Source: Phycomyces blakesleeanus NRRL 1555(-) (lineage: Eukaryota > Mucoromycota > Mucoromycetes > Mucorales > Phycomycetaceae). From it: 64,000 nucleotides of DNA. Numbering within the stretch: position 1 is the stretch's first letter; each line of letters opens with the position of its first letter. Below the pieces are notes generated by a model. That model searched no databases. It was not told the DNA's origin and saw only the letters and a list, made by a program, of their open reading frames with translations. The position numbers and the translations under genes were made by a program. This document shows positions 62,264-64,000 of this stretch, piece by piece. The DNA is taken from the NCBI RefSeq assembly GCF_001638985.1, contig NW_017265152.1:128849-192848 (forward strand). The letters are read 5' to 3'.

Positions 62264-64000
62264 ATGAGTACTGATAGACGACGCAAGACTTTGCCAGTTG
62301 TTAAGACTGAGAATGACATTATTGAAGAAGTTGAGCAATCACGATGGCAAGAAGAGTTTACCGACGAGCCATTTTCTTTGACAGCTGATCCTTCAGCACA
62401 ATACGAAGATCTTACCCATGAAGATTCAAATGAATTTGCATCCAGCTCACAGAACTCACAGTATTCCTCGAGCAGACCTAATTCTCCACAACCTCATTGG
62501 CTACAATTGTCGGCTGATGTTGATGAGACATTTCTCTTACGAACCCGTCACAGTCTTGGGTTGGATGTACCTGGTGCAGTACACACAATTGTACCACACA
62601 GTAAGAATTCTTTTTATCTTCTAGAAAAATAATTGATTGCATAGATACATAGACACGTACATATTAACTTTAACGAATGAATAAATAAATTAGAGCTGAG
62701 AAATGAAAGGCAACTGGATAGTAAACTGGCTATTGTCATGGGTAAGTCGTGTCAACATACGTTGTGTCAAAATAAAAGAAAGGAAGAAAAGAGAAAAAAG
62801 GTTGTAATCCGAGAAATCGATTTTTATTTTAGTGGGATTGCCTGCTCGTGGAAAGAGTTACCTTGTCAAAAAATTGCGACGTTATCTAAATTGGCTTCAA
62901 TACGAGACAAAGGTGTGTTGAGCACATAAATATCCACACGATACACTATACTATACTATACTATAGGAACGTACACGCACACACACACACATACATATAC
63001 ATATATTGGATGGTGGGCTTACAATAGTGTAGATCTTTAATGTCGGTAATACTCGACGTGAACACGAGACCTCCCAAACAGAACAGAATGCAAAATTCTT
63101 TGACCCTGACAATGCTAGCATGAAGCAAGTGCGTGATGAACTAGCTATGGAAGTACTCGAGAATCTGGTAGAGTGGCTTAAAAATGGAGGGAGAGTAGCC
63201 ATTCATGATGCAACAAACTCTACGTTGTCAAGGAGGTAGATATTTTTTTTCGGCAGGATCACAGTAAATCCTATGAATTTAGGCAAAACTAATTAACTTG
63301 CTTGATCAGAAAACTACTAATAGATCGTCTAAATATGGAGCCTGAGATCAAAGTGCTTATGTTGGAGTCGGTCTGCACAGACAAAAATGTATTTAACTCA
63401 AAACCTTTCTTTTTTCCTATTACTTTTCTATACATAATTCAGTGCATTAATGAGAAACATATATTATCTTGTGCATCTAACTTTATCTACCGGATAGATG
63501 TTGGAACGTAACTTCTTGCTTAAATTGTCCGGGCCAGATTACAGAGGCAAAGATCCAGCACGGGCCTTGGCTGATTTCAGATCTCGTGTAGCGAATTATG
63601 AAAAGGCCTATGAACCAATTGGTGATTGGGAAGAGGATCATGATATACAGTATTGCAAACTTATCAACGTAGGAAAGAAAGTAATTGCGTACAATATATC
63701 TGGCTACCTTCCTGGACAATGTATCTTTTACCTCATGAATTTTAACCTTGTAGGCAAGTTTACCAAATAATAATAGTAATGATACTAATACTAATACTGA
63801 TACTGATACTGATAGTAGCAGTAGCCTTTACAATTTATCTTTATATGTATATATTACACTATAGGTAATAAGATAACTTATTCTATTCTTCTCTTTTTGT
63901 GTGTGCATATAGAGCGACAGATATTCCTGACTCGCCATGGTGAAAGTACGGACAATGTTTTGGGTCGTATTGGCGGAGATGCACCTGTAAGTAAAATAAT
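62264..64000 (+). CDS. 6-phosphofructo-2-kinase / fructose-2,6-bisphosphatase, 3' end missing
   Basis: The gene starts at MSTDRRRKTLPVV and runs off the window. The N-terminal 115 residues are Ser-rich and probably regulatory, with RRRKTLP, SRPNSP and RTRHSLG offering kinase sites (RRRKT and RTRHS fit basophilic kinases such as PKA; inference). The kinase domain follows: Walker A VGLPARGKSYLVKKLRRYLN, IFNVGNTRRE, the Walker B-like HDATNS, ESVCTD, and the DYRGKDPARALADFRSRVAN block. The last visible exon has QIFLTRHGESTDNVLGRIGG, the bisphosphatase RHG motif with its catalytic His. Exons lie near 62264-62600, 62694-62740, 62832-62910, 63030-63235, 63309-63390, 63499-63750 and 63913 onward. It makes and removes fructose 2,6-bisphosphate to set glycolytic flux in the cytosol. 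Confidence 0.93.

Overview
The window is AT-rich eukaryotic DNA and almost certainly comes from a Mucoromycota (Mucorales-type) fungus. The genes carry several short introns with GTAAGT-like donors and TAG/CAG acceptors. The protein set is fungal (Snu114, a PKA catalytic subunit, Rpf2, a stand-alone Nup98/Nup116, APC5, an MpaB-type oxygenase). Intergenic DNA is full of (TA)n, (CA)n, (GATA)n and (CATA)n repeats, and the mobile-element debris is typical of that group. I cannot fix the species; a Phycomyces-like genome would fit. No tRNA, rRNA or CRISPR was recognised.

Layout. 0.1-1.4 kb: bHLH (Mlx-like) transcription factor (+). 1.9-6.5 kb: U5 snRNP GTPase Snu114 (-). 7.9-9.9 kb: PKA catalytic subunit (+). 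10.7-12.2 kb: ribosome-assembly factor Rpf2 (-). 12.2-18.8 kb: a 6.6 kb stretch with no convincing gene, rich in microsatellites. 18.8-19.7 kb: Ser-rich orphan gene (-). 20-32 kb: mobile-element region with a decayed Tc1/mariner transposase, a MITE, decayed coding DNA, and two nearly identical 1,509-bp DD34E transposons in inverted orientation. The transposon pair brackets a spliced gene of unknown function, a 42-bp perfect palindrome and a 176-bp tandem duplication. 32.3-35.5 kb: FG nucleoporin Nup98 (-). 35.6-36.4 kb: two MITE-like elements. 36.8-40.4 kb: a long decayed gene with RuvC-like and zinc-ribbon signatures of the TnpB/Fanzor family. 40.8-44.7 kb: APC5 (+). 45.2-47.6 kb: cytochrome b5-acyl-CoA dehydrogenase fusion (-). 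48.3-49.7 kb: MpaB/rubber-oxygenase-type membrane protein (-). 53 kb: an old relic of the same transposon family. 54.1-55.3 kb: oligoribonuclease REXO2/Rex2 (+). 56.9-58.7 kb: sugar transporter (-). 62.3 kb to the edge: PFK-2/FBPase-2 (+, incomplete).

The intact genes are mostly single-copy housekeeping genes in mixed orientation with no operon logic. PKA, the sugar transporter and PFK-2/FBPase-2 all touch sugar signalling, but nothing in the sequence shows co-regulation. The unusual biology lies in the 20-40 kb accessory block: a young transposon family whose two copies share an in-frame amber codon inside the DNA-binding domain, a host-like gene caught between inverted copies, and a dead TnpB/Fanzor-like nuclease gene.
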